Assembly (NCBI RefSeq): GCF_026745355.1
Contig: NC_079207.1
Coordinates: forward strand, 13,377,269-13,441,268
Source of the DNA: Beta vulgaris subsp. vulgaris
Taxonomy: Eukaryota; Streptophyta; Magnoliopsida; Caryophyllales; Amaranthaceae
DNA length: 64,000 nucleotides
Direction: 5' to 3'
The notes under the pieces are model-generated. The model made no database searches. It had not been told where the DNA came from and saw nothing but the letters and a program-made list of their open reading frames with translations. Made by a program: the position numbers and the translations under genes. Positions 11,464 through 23,066 of the stretch are shown in pieces. The number at the start of each line of letters is the position of its first letter. Within the stretch, counting starts at the first letter, position 1.

Positions 11464-11719
11464 CAGAGGTGATCATGGGCCGGGGCGGATTCGAGCCTAA
11501 AAAATTTACCCATTGGTCGGGCCGGGCCAAATATTTGTGCCCAAAACCGCTATTTCGGGCCAAAATAAGTGGTCTTTCGGGCCAAAAAAATAGACTTAAA
11601 AGTCCTTTTTCGCTTTCCCAAAGCCAAAAAAAAATAATCGGGTCGGACCTGACCGCGGGCCAAAAAATTCTGCCCATAACCTGGCCCAAAATCGGACCGG
11701 GCCAAAATGATCATCACTA
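11464..11719. mobile_element. hAT-like MITE, copy 1
   Basis: The element starts CAGAGGTGATCATGGGCC and ends AAAATGATCATCACTA. Flanking 8-base duplications are TGTAAAGG (11456-11463) and TGTGAAGG (11720-11727), matching at 7 of 8 bases. A start of YAGRGGTG with an 8-base duplication marks the hAT superfamily. GC-rich inside, non-coding. The same family lies in opposite orientation at 47240-47477. Confidence 0.82.
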
Positions 11720-11727
11720 TGTGAAGG

Positions 11728-12241
11728 CTTTGCCAATATAGAGGGATTGTAAGTCTTTTTCCTTGGGAGTTGGGATCTATTGGGTATATTAGTATCCAAA
11801 ATTATTATACATGCCCTTAGAGAAAATGGAGTATACAAGTTATTAATTCAAATTTAATTGAAACAAATTTTACAATATTCCACTCTTTAATGTGTATCTC
11901 CTCTCCTTTATTTGCAAACTTTGATTTTTGAGGGATCAAATTTGATTATTTACCACTTATTTGGTTACTTATGCAATGGTAAATATCGTCGCATGAACCT
12001 ACAATAAAAGCGAACGTCAACTAATTTAATTGTTTAAAGTTTTGGGATGTGACGTCCAAACCCTTGGATCAAATCTCGTCTACATCAATTGTCCCAGTGA
12101 TTTTCTCCATACCAAAAATAAACACAAAATCATTGTGCACACGTCTTAGAACATATTTTGAACGTCAGCTATATGATTTTCCTTTAAATTGCTCCAAAAA
12201 AAATTGTTTTCCTTTAATAGATGGCATGCGCTATATTCTTC
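11728..12241. other. Intergenic, nothing recognised
   Basis: AT-rich sequence between a MITE and the GTAAC-repeat element. Open frames are short and without motifs. Confidence 0.45.
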
Positions 12242-13742
12242 CATGATATTTTTTTATATCACAAATTCTTGTATACGGCCGGCCACACATTTCGTGTGTG
12301 GCCGGCTCATTTATAAGCTCAGGTGAAATTACGCTTCTTCTTCCGCGTGATTCTCCTCTAAAAAACATACCAAACTCTTCTCTCTCATGGTTGAAGACGC
12401 CGACAACGTTACTTCCCCTGGATCTCTTCAAGACTCTTTAACATTTTCTCTCTCCTCAATTAATTTCTTCTATTTTCTCTCTCCTCCATTGAAGGAAGCT
12501 TCACTTGTTCTTTCTCTTCTTCTTCACTTTCTTTTCAATCTTTGAAAAACTCTTGCATTTAATACTATCTTGTATTTTCTCTCTCCTCTTTCTAAACGGT
12601 TATCTTTGAAGGGAAAAGAGTTTGAAGATTGAATTGGATAAGTCAAATTGGGGATTTTAAACGGAAGTTAGTTTAACGTTTGCTTCGTTTGGGGATAACC
12701 TCCTTTATTCATATCAGTAACCTTATTTATTCATACCATATCATACGAGTAATCTCATTTGTTCATATGAGTAACCTTAAAATATTATTGTAGTAACCTC
12801 GTTTAATACTATGAGTATCTCATTTAATCTTATTAGTAACATTGTTTAATCTTATGGGTAACCTCGTTTAATCATACTAGTAATCACATTTATTTATATG
12901 AGTAACCTCATTTAATCATACCAATAACTCCAATTGTTCAACAATTAACCCCCTATTTCTTAATACGAGCTAGTAATCTCATTCATTTATAAAGAGTAAC
13001 CTTATTTATTCATACCAGTAACCCCATTTAATCATATGAGTAACCGCCTTTTGTTCACATAAGTAATCCCATTTTATTCGCATCAGTAACCTCAATTGTT
13101 CATACAAGTAACCCCCACTTATTAATACGAGTAACCTCATTCATTTAACAGGGGTAAGCCATTTATGCATACTAGTAACCCCATATAATCATATGAGTAA
13201 TCTCATTTTGTTCACATAAGTAACCCCATTTTATTCATATCGGTAACCCAAAATGTTCATACAAGTAACCCCCACTTATTAATAAGAGTAACCTCATTTG
13301 TTCATAAGGAGTAATCCAATTTATTCATACTAGTAAACTCATTTAATCATATGAGTAGCTCTATTTGTTCACATAGGTAATCTCATTTTGCTTATAAGAG
13401 TAACCACATTTATTTATAGGAGTGACACTCTTTTATTGTTAAAAGTAACCACATACTCATACAAGTAACTCCATTCGGTCATAAGAGTAACCCCATTTGC
13501 TCATAAAGGTTTGTGCATAAGGGTCAACTTCAAAAGTTCATATATCACAGCACACTTAATATTTTTGGAAGATTCAAGTTGGGTATGAAAATTTGGCTCG
13601 ATAGCTTTTCAACGCATGGTCAAAAGCTCAATTCTGATGAGAAACGAGTGAGATATTACCATTTGAAAATGAACTGGCTGGCTAACAGGTCTCGCGCGCG
13701 GACACACCTGTAATTTCGCGTGTGGATGATGTTTTTATATCA
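12242..13742. repeat. GTAAC-motif repeat element with hairpin ends
   Basis: Both edges carry a small palindrome of the type TGATAT(T)nATATCA (12244-12260 and about 13724-13742). Just inside the left edge is a perfect hairpin (12278-12306), inside the right edge an ACAGGT...ACCTGT hairpin. The middle, about 12690-13510, is a degenerate array in which AGTAACC(C)CATTT recurs every 20-35 bases, often followed by ATTCATA. It looks like a non-autonomous element with an expanded internal minisatellite. I cannot place it in a superfamily. Confidence 0.55.
12278..12306. repeat. Perfect 12-bp hairpin
   Basis: GCCGGCCACACA pairs with TGTGTGGCCGGC across the loop TTTCG, in otherwise AT-rich DNA. Confidence 0.85.
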
Positions 13743-13957
13743 TCAAATCTTATCCATATCACGACCCGCTTGCTAAACCTTCCAATTAAAACATTCAAGG
13801 AATTTTATATTAGAGCATCCCCACTCATGCCCCAAAAAAAATGACATATTTGTCTCTCATCAACTTTCTCTCTCATCTTACAAAAGTTGGTCATGTTTTA
13901 TGACTCATTTTGACAAATGCACCCCACTCATGACCCCTAAAAAAAAGTTATATAATA
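13743..13957. other. Possible decayed MITE
   Basis: GAGCATCCCCACTCATGCCC (13815 onwards) and CACCCCACTCATGACCCC about 100 bases later are similar to each other, suggesting a worn repeat. No clean ends. Confidence 0.3.
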
Positions 13958-15515
13958 TGAACACTATAAGAGGGGGGAGGGGGTGAATTATAGTGAGAGA
14001 ATATGCTATACTTTTTGCGGAATTAAAAGATAGCTAGGGAACACCCAATGGGAACACGAGAGATTTTAGCGAGGAAAAACTTCAGGCCCAATAGGAAGAA
14101 ACGACCTTGACCACAAGGGATTTTGACTCAATACTTTCCGCTATAATAGGGCAAACGACTCTATTTACAAACCTATTACTTTTCTCTCGGGCCCCAACTT
14201 GAGTTCCTAAACTCAAGTTCCCAACAACAGTTCCCACAAATGTTGTTCTTCTCCAACTTCCCTCGAAGTTCTTTTCTCTTTCTCTTTCTCACGCTTTACT
14301 CAAAGCTTCCCACACTTACACTAGTTCACTCAAACCCTTACCCAAAAATACAATTTATAAGACAATGGAAGAGTAAAAGCTCGAATAAAGTAAGTATGAA
14401 TTCTCTTAGGAACGACATTGACTCTTAAGACAACTAAGAATATTTAGCTAAGTCAAACGCATTGGTGTGACTACTAAAAGTCAGACACAAAATAATTTAA
14501 GGTTTAGGCGCCTATTTATAGAGTACTTAGGCAAGACATAAACTAACCACTTCTTAAGTCCATTATCCCATGATGTCCATAACTTAATTAATTAATTAAT
14601 TTTCATAAAATATTTCTTGAGAAATAATTAACCCACTCACTCCACTACTTAGCTTAAAAATAAGAAGCAGTAAACATTACGTGACTGTGGATGCTTGAGG
14701 AATAATTAATCTAATTAAATTAATTTAGGCTTGAGAAGAAATTAATCAAGCACACTAACGACTAACTATAAACATGTTGAAGTAGTGTCTTTAGGTGTCA
14801 TATATGTTTACTTGGGGAGTAATTAAAATATTTACTTTAAATAATTTTTAGGAAAATCTCTTTATAAATAAATTAATCAAAACCGAAAATCATATTTGAA
14901 TTTAAAAAGAAAATATTTTTATAACCGAAAATTATATTTGATTTTGAAAACAAAATCTTTTGGTTTTATTAAAATATAAAAGATAATATTTAAAAGGTTT
15001 GATATTATCCTAATTAATCAGAAAATCATTTAAAATCTTTTCCTAACAAACTAATAACAAACTCCCTAAAATAGTGGATCTATTCAAAACTAACCTAGGA
15101 CTCCTAACAAACTAGTTGGGCACACAAATAATGTTAGGCGCACCACTTAGGAAATATTAGGGGTTCCTTAAGTCGTTACTAAGTTTGTTTCTTAACCTTG
15201 TTCCTAACTGTGCCAGTGTCTGTTCCTTTCATGGAAACAGAACCAAGTTCCGTTTGAGAATTCAATACAAACTAAATTGAGCATTCACTCGAACTTAACA
15301 AGAAGATATTAGATACATCCTAATGTATTCTAATATTCACTCCAAGCTTGATACTACATCATTCGAACATCTTCACTTTGATCTTTCATTAATTCTCCAT
15401 TTTAATCTTCGATCAAGTATTTTCTTTGTTCGAGAATGAGTTACCTAGCAACATCATAAATAAAATACAATATGTCTTTTGTGGTTAAGTCCTCTTCAAA
15501 ACTCAAAGGTCAACA
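13958..15515 (-). repeat. SIRE-like Copia 3' LTR
   Basis: On the minus strand the LTR starts TGTTGACCTTTGAG right after a GCCATCTTCAAAAAAGGAAA-type stretch, the usual end of a SIRE/Maximus element before its 3' LTR, and ends GTGTTCA at 13958. The length of 1,558 bases suits large Copia LTRs. It contains a TATA box at 14513-14520. Only one LTR is visible, so age cannot be estimated. Confidence 0.65.
14513..14520 (-). promoter_or_regulatory. Copia LTR TATA box
   Basis: TATAAATA on the minus strand, in a CTCTATAAATAGGCGCC context, roughly 1 kb inside the LTR. Confidence 0.6.
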
Positions 15516-16497
15516 ATTTCCTTTTTTGAAGATGGCAACAAAAGGCATATACAATATAATATTTAATTTAAATAAGTCATATAAAACTCTTTTAACAAAG
15601 TAATTCAACTAAGTTAAATTCTAATAGACTTTTTATTTTATTTTTTAACTAAGAGAAGAAAACGATTTGAAATAAATTTGGGAACATGAAACATGGCTAG
15701 AGAAAAAATATTTACTCTTATTGCCTTTCTCTTTCCCCCTTTGGCATCTTCAAAAATATTATTCCGCGATTTCGAAAAGATTAACACATCACACCAACAA
15801 ACTTTGTTAAAAATAATTTGGTTAGTATAAGCGAATAAAGCATTCAACTCTCAAAAACGGCAATCCAAGAATATTAGCCATTCAAGAGACGCACACATGC
15901 AAAAATATTCAACTTAAAATTAGCAAATTAACCTTATTCCATTGTAGCATGCGAAGGAAGGAAATAAAGAAAATACACACACACAAAAATTGTTCCCATA
16001 ATATATGAAGAAAGAAAAATAAACTAGGAAGAGTGTTTTAGGTTTAGGAGAGGAAGGTTGTTCGACCACTTCTTCCACCACATCGTCCAACTTGACCACC
16101 ACTTCCTTGTGGTTGCGTTCAACGGTCTTATCAAGCTTGAACACGATATCCCCCAAGTCGTCAAATTCGTGTTCATCTTTTGGAGGGTTGTGCAGTCATA
16201 TCTTCAAGTTGCTCCATAATGATCGTTTGACCCGCTAAAGCTTTGTCAACCTTCTCCGTCAACCCTTGCACTAGCCCATTCACTCACATGTGTTTCATGA
16301 GCGAATTCCATCATCGCTTCCGGTTGACCCATAACCAATGTAAACAAATAATCTAACCTTTGTGCATGAGCAAAGGTACAAGTAGCGCCAATGGAAGGGT
16401 TTTGGGATGAGGAGGATGAGGGGTTATGTGGGTTAGGTTCGGCAGTGGGTTCCTTAGGATCAGCAATGCATTTTAAGGAATTTACAGTCTGGCTCAT
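15516..16497 (-). pseudogene. 3' internal region of SIRE-like Copia element
   Basis: On the minus strand broken frames give a Ser/Asn/Pro-rich piece, then AQRLDYLFTLVMGQPEAMME, then (in a shifted frame) EKVDKALAGQTIIMEQLEDM, then a piece rich in Lys, Val and Glu. Closer to the LTR, twice, come stretches of the kind GCCAAAGGGGGAAAG and ATCTTCAAAAAAGGAAA. In SIRE/Maximus elements an extra coiled-coil-prone ORF lies between pol and the 3' LTR with just such spacer repeats. Frames change at least twice, so this is a dead remnant. No pol is seen upstream; the element is truncated near 16.5 kb. Confidence 0.55.
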
Positions 16498-17306
16498 AAC
16501 AGGAAGGGAAAAAGTGAAAGATATACAACTTGCAATTGATTACCAGTGAAGAATTATTTGCAGCAAGATTCCTCAAGCTGTTGCTTCACTGCTCCTACCG
16601 GGAAATATAGTGGTATCTCTTGGTAAATACAACAGATCCAAAATGACATAAACATGTAACATCAATATAATAAACACGTTCATCACTTCACATTATAGAA
16701 GATCAGAGTTCAAAATTTTCAAAGAGAATGCGTAAAAAAATAAACATCTGAATAGAGTCTTTGAGAAAGTGTTCTACAAAAATCAAAAGAGAGCTAGTAT
16801 TCGAGATAGTATTCTTACATAAATCAAAAGAGAGCTAGTATTCGAGATAGTATTCTTACATACGTCTAAAAAAAATTACATTGTGGTATTAATTGATCTA
16901 TAAATATGATCCAGATCAAAATTTACTAGTGCTATAATTCTAGTAAATATGGAGGGATAGAGGCGTAACTAATGTTAAAATATAAATAATAAATAAACAA
17001 ACCTTTTAATTTCTTCTAAATTGCCTATTGTAAAGAGAGATATACATATTTGGTGGAGAACATTAGAAATAGCTGCCTGTGACAAAATTAAAACCCCTAA
17101 CCCCAACAAGATAGTTGCACCCATAAACACCAATTACATGATTGTGCAAAGATAACTTATCATCAATAATGCATTATTCAAGATCCAAGAATGTGCAAAT
17201 GTTATTTACATTCAACTAGGGCAGATTTTCATCGTGTCCAAAAAGGAGCTCGAATTCATTACGACACTGATGCAACGAAATGAGCTTAAAAGCAAGAGAT
17301 TAGTAA
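16498..17306. other. Intergenic, one small duplication
   Basis: Around 16774-16862 a segment of about 50 bases beginning AATCAAAAGAGAGCTAGTAT is repeated in tandem. No coding signal. Confidence 0.5.
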
Positions 17307-17628
17307 CCATTAGAGAATATCACCTCAATCTCACGATCATTATGTATCGTCGATTTGACGACATGTCCACAAGTGAGGATGAGACAATCTTCTCCATCCT
17401 TTAACAATATTGTCCAAGAAACAGCATTTTCATGAGTCACAACAACACGAACCGCTCAAGGATCTATCCATTAGAGAACATCACTTCAATCTCACGATCA
17501 TTATGTATCGTCGGTTTGACGACATGTCCACAAGTAAGGATGAAACAATCTTCTCCATCCTTTAACAATATTGTCCAAAAAACAGCATTTTCATGAGCCA
17601 CAGCGACACAAACCGCTCAAAGATCTGT
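17307..17628. repeat. 161-bp tandem duplication
   Basis: CCATTAGAGAA.ATCAC at 17307 recurs at 17468; both copies run through ATGTATCGTCG.TTTGACGACA and a GATCT.TCC end with about 90% identity. In the second copy the sequence then continues into the pyrimidine-rich tract. Possibly derived from an old retroelement gag; the frames are broken. Confidence 0.75.
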
Positions 17629-17703
17629 CCAACTTCATCTTCCGTCTTGCGAACCGAAACGTTCTTGTGGGCAGATCCTTGAGCTTCCAACTACATCATA
17701 TAG

Positions 17704-19112
17704 TTTCCTACTCCTCTACTCTCCTACTACCCCCTCCCTACCCCACTACCCCCTTACCCCCTCCTACCCCTACCCTTACTACCCCTCCTACTCCTCTACC
17801 CTCCTACTACCCTCTACCCCCTCCTACCCCTACCCTCTACCCCTTCCTACCCCCTCCTACCCCCTCTACCCCTAACCCCTATCCCTCCTACTACCCCCTC
17901 CCCTACCCCCTCCCCTCCCCTACCCTTCCTACCCACCTATCCCCCTACCCTCCTACCCTCTATCCTCCTACCCATCCTACCCCCTTCCTACCCATCCTAC
18001 CCCCTTCCTACCCCCTACCCTCTCCTACCCCCTACCCTCCTACCCCTATCCTCCTACCCCTACCCTTCCTACCCCCTATCCTCCTACCCTACCCTTCCTA
18101 CCCCTTCCTACCCTCCTACTACCCCCCTCCTACCTCTCCTACCCCCTCCTACCCTCTACCCCCCTCCTACTACCCCTCTACCCTCCTACCCATCAACCCC
18201 TTCTTACCCTCCTACTACCCCTACCCTCTACCCACTCCTACCTTCCTACCCCCTACCCCCTACCCCCCTACCCCCCAACCCCCCTTCTACCTCCCCTTTC
18301 CTACCCCCAACCCCCCTCCTACCTCCCCCTCTTACCCCTACTACCCCTACCCTCCTACTACCCCCTCCTATCCCCTACCTCTACCTCCTACTCCCTACCC
18401 CTCTACCCCCTACCCCTACCCTCCTACCCCTTACCCTTCCTACCCCTCTACCCCCTTCCTACCCTCCTACTACCCCTTCCTACCCCTTACCCTTCCTACC
18501 ACTTCTACCCCTTCCTACCCCTTCTTACCCCCTCCTACCCCCTACCCTCTACCCTCTCCTACCCCCTACCCCTCCTACTATCCACTCCCCTACCTCTACC
18601 CCTTACCCCTCTACCCCTTACCCTCCCCCTCCTACCCCTACCCTCCTACCCCTACCCCCTACCCCTTACCCCCTACCCTTCCTACCCCTTCCTACCTCCT
18701 ACTACCCCCTCGTACCCTCTCTACCCCTACCCTCTACCCTCTCCTACCTCTACCCTCTCCTACCCCTACCCCTACCCTCCTACCCTCTACCCCCTACCCC
18801 TATCCTTCCTACCCTCCTACCCCTCCCCTACCCTCCCTACCCCCTTCCTACCCTCCTCCTACCCTCCTCCTACCCCCTACCCTTCCTACCCTCTACTCTC
18901 TCCTACCCTTTACCCCTCCTACTCCTACCCCTACCCCTACCCTACCCCTTTACCCTCCTAACCCTCTACCCCTACCTTCTTACTCCTCTACCCTCTTACT
19001 ACCCCTCTACCCCATATTCCCTCCTACCCCCTACCCTCTACCCCCTCCTATCTCTACCCTTACTACCCCTCCTACTTCTACTATCCCCTCCTATCCCTCT
19101 ACCCCCATATAA
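17704..19112. repeat. 1.4-kb degenerate CCTACCC tract, almost without G
   Basis: Between 17704 and 19112 the plus strand has a single G (at 18712). It is built of units such as TACCCC, CTCCTACC and CCCTCCTA in irregular order. A 513-codon open frame crosses it only because such DNA cannot form TAG or TGA on this strand and rarely forms TAA; the product would be a monotonous Pro/Tyr/Thr/Leu/Ser chain. I regard it as satellite-like simple sequence, not a gene. Confidence 0.92.
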
Positions 19113-19155
19113 TGCTACTTATACGGCTTTACGCTATAATTTTTGATATCAAAAA

Positions 19156-19414
19156 CTAGTTATTAGGTCCGGGCTATGCCCCGGGTAAGAAAAAATTTCA
19201 TTTATTAATATAATACTTTATGATAATAACACTAAATACAACTTAGCTTAGTGATTAGAACTTTAGTATATGTACTTAAGGTCTTATGATCAAACCCTAT
19301 ACTATGATATTTCTTAATTTTTTTATTGTACATGGATTATATGAACTAAAACTCTCTAGGGAGAGCGCCACGTGGAACAGCTTTTTGTTTTTGTACGCCT
19401 TTTAGTATATATGT
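19156..19414 (-). mobile_element. Helitron (CCCGGG-hairpin family)
   Basis: On the minus strand it ends with a CCGGGG.ATAGCCCGG hairpin, CCTAATAACTAG and a flanking T, the same 3' end as the plus-strand copy at 37312-37570. Inside, CACGTGGCGCTC and the AAGTCTTAACCACTAG-like segment are shared. The 5' end is worn (ACATATATACTAAAAGGCG) and abuts the next Helitron. Confidence 0.75.
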
Positions 19415-19415
19415 A

Positions 19416-20035
19416 CTAGCATTTTTTGCACGCGATGCGTGCTTGGATTTTTTTCAAAACAGAAACTCGATTTTTTTCGACGTATGTAAAAGTCAAAATT
19501 TGAACATTAGACATACAAAGTATAATTGTTTTTATTTACAAAATTTAATTGGTTTAGTCTCTGTCACTTAAGTCTCTCACCAGTCTTTTTTTTTTTTTAC
19601 TTTTCAAGGTCAAAATTCTATGAACAAAATAGAAATTTTATTGAATTTATCTCTGATTTCTAATATTATAATTTTTTAGTTGATTTTGAATTAAGTACAC
19701 TACTTCATATATTGTGAAGAAAGTGGACACTTGGATTTCAAGTCAAATTTTTGTGAGTATGTATTGACGTTGTAGTGTATTGGTTGTAGTTTGTAAGTTA
19801 ATCTTTGGTTTTTGTAAAGTTTCATCATTTGAGTGATTTGTGTAATGTAAATTATACAATTCTATGATTTTAGTTGACTTATGAGTTGTGAGTGATTGTT
19901 ATAATTTTATTTCCAGTATTTTTATTTGAATCTCCCTTTGGTTTGTAAGTGGATTTGTAATTTAGAAAGGAAAAGGGATAAAATAGTCTCTTCATTCGGG
20001 GACACCATAGCTCCCCTTCCCTTATATAATAGAGA
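19416..20035 (-). mobile_element. Helitron (GCACGCATCGCGTGC family)
   Basis: On the minus strand it starts A|TCTCTATTATATAAGGGAAG and ends with hairpin GCACGCATCGCGTGC, then AAAAAATGCTAG|T. TC start, a 3' hairpin 7-10 bases before CTAG, and insertion between A and T are the Helitron rules. Non-autonomous, 620 bases. Confidence 0.85.
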
Positions 20036-21143
20036 TATGTTGTACTTTAATTCTTGAATGATATTTTACATAAACCTTTTTACCTTGATAATTAATCGCT
20101 ATAATATAATAGAAAGAGATAGGTCCAAATATATGTAAGAGTTTCATTATATATAGGAAACACTATGAAAAAGTAAATAATTTTTTTTCCTCGTCTAACT
20201 TCTAAATTATAATTTCACTACAAATACACCTCAGTTTTTTTTCCTTGTCTAACTTCTAAATTTTGTTTGCACACATTGATATTTAAAAATTTCCATCATT
20301 TCAAATTTGGTCCTTTTCTAAATTTTAACACTTTTAGCTTCAATTATATTTGAAATGAAATTTTGATTTTTTCATACACAATTTGATATTGGAATTTTTT
20401 TTTAGAAAAACAAAAATCGTTACTTTTTGCAAATTAATTTTTTTTTTTTCTGAAAATGGATTTTTGCAAAAAATTTGATATTGTTTTGTTTTTCAAAATT
20501 TATTTCTGAACATGGATTTTTTGCAAAAGTTTTGGGCAAAAATTTAAATATTGGCATTTTTTTTAGAAAAAACTAAATTTGTTTTATATGAAAATGAATT
20601 AAATTTAAGTCTGATTGTATAAAAGCCCTTTTGAACTCATTGTTGTCATCTCCATTTTTTAACTACATAACAGTCAACTAATTTCCTATTGTTTATTTCA
20701 ACTAATGTGAAATAATTTGGAAGTTCGCAAATTATGCCGATGGATGAATGTGTGATATCACCGTCAAAATCTTATGTTTTTCTCAAATTTGTGTTTATAG
20801 GTAACTTTTGTGAGTATTGTAAGTAAATTTTTGTAGTAAATGTTTTTTATGTATTGATTCTAGATTATTAGTTTTACTTTGTATGTTAATTTTAAGTTTT
20901 AATAAAGTTTTTTGATTATTTGAATGATTTGCAACATGATTTTCTTAATTGTATGAGTGATTTGTAAAGTTTCTTCTTTTAAGTGATTTGTGAGTGAGTG
21001 TTGTAATTAATTTTCGGTAGTTTTTTGATTATGCCGATTTTATTTGAGATTCTTTTGTAATTTAGAAAGGAAAGGGGGGTAAAATAGGCGTTTCAAAAGA
21101 GGACACCATTGCTCCCCCCTTCCCTTATATAATAGAAATAGAT
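20036..21143 (-). mobile_element. Helitron 5' part, same family
   Basis: On the minus strand A|TCTATTTCTATTATATAAGG at 21143 followed by GGAAGGGGGGAGCAATGG is the same 5' start as at 54140. The inner sequence resembles 19.7-20.0 kb, but no separate 3' hairpin with CTAG is found before 20036, so the neighbouring Helitron may share or have replaced its 3' end. The left half also contains T-rich, gene-free DNA. Confidence 0.55.
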
Positions 21144-21821
21144 ACTGACGTTCATGAAATTTCAGATAAAATTGAGTTAAAGATTAGAAGTATCTTTTTT
21201 AAATGCAAAACAGATTTGTACAAGTAACTCTAAATTTGGAAGTCCTACTGAAGATCATATTTCAAAACCTTGTGCCCCTACATGGCAGAAGTTGTCGCTA
21301 AATATCTCAAAAATTAGATGATGGTGGTGTTGGCTTCTTCAAGTCAACTCTATAGCTTTGTGTCAGTGTACAACAATAAGAACAAGAAGAAGAATAACAA
21401 CAATCCCAAAAAATGGGGTTAGCTTTGATTCAATATGTTTTTCCTTGTTACGAGCCATGACCCCATATTTTTATTAAAGCATAATTCCTACCTATCCAGG
21501 GGTATGAAATGAACTCATTAATGGGGGAAGGGTATTATCGATATCATAATTATTAGTTTGAATATTGGAGAATGGAGAGTTAAGTAATTAAGCATATGAG
21601 AGGAGTTTTGCAATTTTTGGGGTGTGTTATATCTAATACTAGTGCTCAACCTGGATAAACTTCATACAAACTTTTGTATTGTCTAAGTAATTAAGTACCT
21701 TCACATCTATTTCAGCAAGTGCAGAATCTTTCTTCAGGTTTGTACTTGCGACAGCCATGTGAATGGAGAAGCAACAATTATGTCTAGCCTCCATGCCTGC
21801 AAAGAAAGGAAAAGATAACTA
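21144..21821. other. Intergenic, no gene seen
   Basis: No exon, repeat boundary or RNA gene recognised; includes a short AAGAACAAGAAGAAGAA purine run. Confidence 0.45.
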
Positions 21822-22030
21822 CTTCCTCCGTTTCTTTTTACTCGCTACACTTTCCATTATGGGAAGTTTCACATTACTTGCTACACTTCTTTTTTGGGCA
21901 ATAAACTCTCTCTATCTCTCTCCTCTCATATGGGTCCCTTTTCTTTTTACTCTCTACCTCTCTCTTCTCCAAAAATTGCCTAGAAGTACGTGAAATGAGA
22001 AGCGTAGCGAGTAAAAAGAAACGGAGGAAG
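21822..22030. mobile_element. Stowaway-like MITE
   Basis: Ends CTTCCTCCGTTTCTTTTTAC and GTAAAAAGAAACGGAGGAAG are perfect inverted repeats flanked by TA (21820-21821, 22031-22032). Confidence 0.9.
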
Positions 22031-22470
22031 TAAATAATAACAATAGTGATGACAACAATAACAATTACGGTGAAGTGAGTTACCCATGTCTGTCTTACAC
22101 TGATCTAGATATGTTATGGAAACGTAGCCAGAGATTAGTCGAAAATTAGTCAGCAGTAAATACTTAGAGATAAATAACTAGGCTTGCTATTATTGAATTA
22201 AACATCTGAGTGTCATCAGAGCCACAAAGTAACAGGCACCACTATATGTACACTAACGCACCATATCCCACATATACAGGTACAGCAGAGAAGATTCCAA
22301 AATAATCTATGGCCTATAAGCCATAGCTCAAATTGCTAGGATGGCAACCAATAGAAAGTAGAATACTTCCAATGAATAAACTCAGCAGTGTGACAAAATT
22401 ATCACAAAGTTGCCCTAATTTATTCCTAACAGCAACTAATAGAGGAACTCTGCGCTATTGGGTTTATAAA
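22031..22470. other. Intergenic flank of a LINE insertion
   Basis: AT-rich, no motif. The open frame from 22333 is host flank read through into the inserted LINE tail. Confidence 0.5.
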
Positions 22471-22485
22471 GTGGGCATTTGTGCT

Positions 22486-23031
22486 CCCTCAAGCCCCCGA
22501 GTCTATTCTCCTCGCAACAGCCTTGCTCCCTCAAGCCCCCGAGTCTGGGCTGCACCTCCGACGGAAGTAATAAAACTGAACGTGGATGCCTCTTTAGCCA
22601 CGGCAGGTTGGGTGGGTTTGAGCGTTGTCGCTCGTGATTCTCAAGGTACCGTCCTATTTGCAGCTGTACGCAGAATTCGATCTCATTGGACAGCGGAAAT
22701 TGCTGAGGCCAAGGCAATCGAGATGGCTCTCCGGTTGGGTAGGCGATATGGGTTGCAAGCGATCATGGTGGAGTCTGATTGTCAAGTGGTGGTTAATCGC
22801 CTCTCGAAACAAGCCCTTTATCTTGCTGATCTAGATATTATTCTCCATAATGTTTTATCTGCTTGTGTTAGTTTCTCTTCTGTTGTGTGGTCTCATGTAA
22901 AGCGTGATGCGAACGCTGTTGCTCACCATTTAGCTATGCTAACCCCTTTCGGTGTTGAACAAGTATGGGAGAACCACTATCCTCCGGAAGTGGCTCCTTA
23001 TATTTTGATGGACAATTTGTCCTTAATATAA
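22486..23031 (+). pseudogene. LINE ORF2 tail: RNase H-like domain
   Basis: The reading contains KLNVDASL, then TAEIAEAKAIEMALRLG, VESDCQVVVNRLS and VKRDANAVAHHLA. These are the four landmarks of the plant LINE RNase H fold (RVT_3): first Asp, Glu in the second strand-helix, Asp of ESDC, and the final Asn/His helix. The stop is followed by a short 3' end and poly(A). The open frame runs back to 22333 into host DNA, an accident of insertion. It lacks endonuclease and reverse transcriptase and cannot move. Confidence 0.88.
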
Positions 23032-23066
23032 TGTTAGCTAGCTTTTCCCCTCAAAAAAAAAAAAAA
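22486..23066 (+). mobile_element. 5'-truncated LINE with poly(A) tail
   Basis: The 15-base host sequence GTGGGCATTTGTGCT occurs on both sides (22471-22485 and 23067-23081). Between them lie the last part of a LINE ORF2 and a run of 14 A residues (23053-23066). Direct repeats plus poly(A) show target-primed insertion of a severely shortened LINE. Near its 5' end a 23-base segment ending AAGCCCCCGAGTCT is repeated (22482 and about 22520), probably made during the joining step. Confidence 0.93.

Noticed and set aside
14240..14428. Small open frame starting with a hydrophobic stretch, like a signal peptide
   Set aside because: It lies inside the Copia LTR with no downstream domain.
17571..19112. 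513-codon plus-strand open frame rich in Pro, Tyr, Thr and Leu
   Set aside because: It exists because the tract lacks G and so cannot contain TAG or TGA. There are no domains, and the DNA is simple repeat.
22333..22485. N-terminal extension of the RNase H reading
   Set aside because: It is host flank upstream of the LINE insertion point; the frame continues only by chance.
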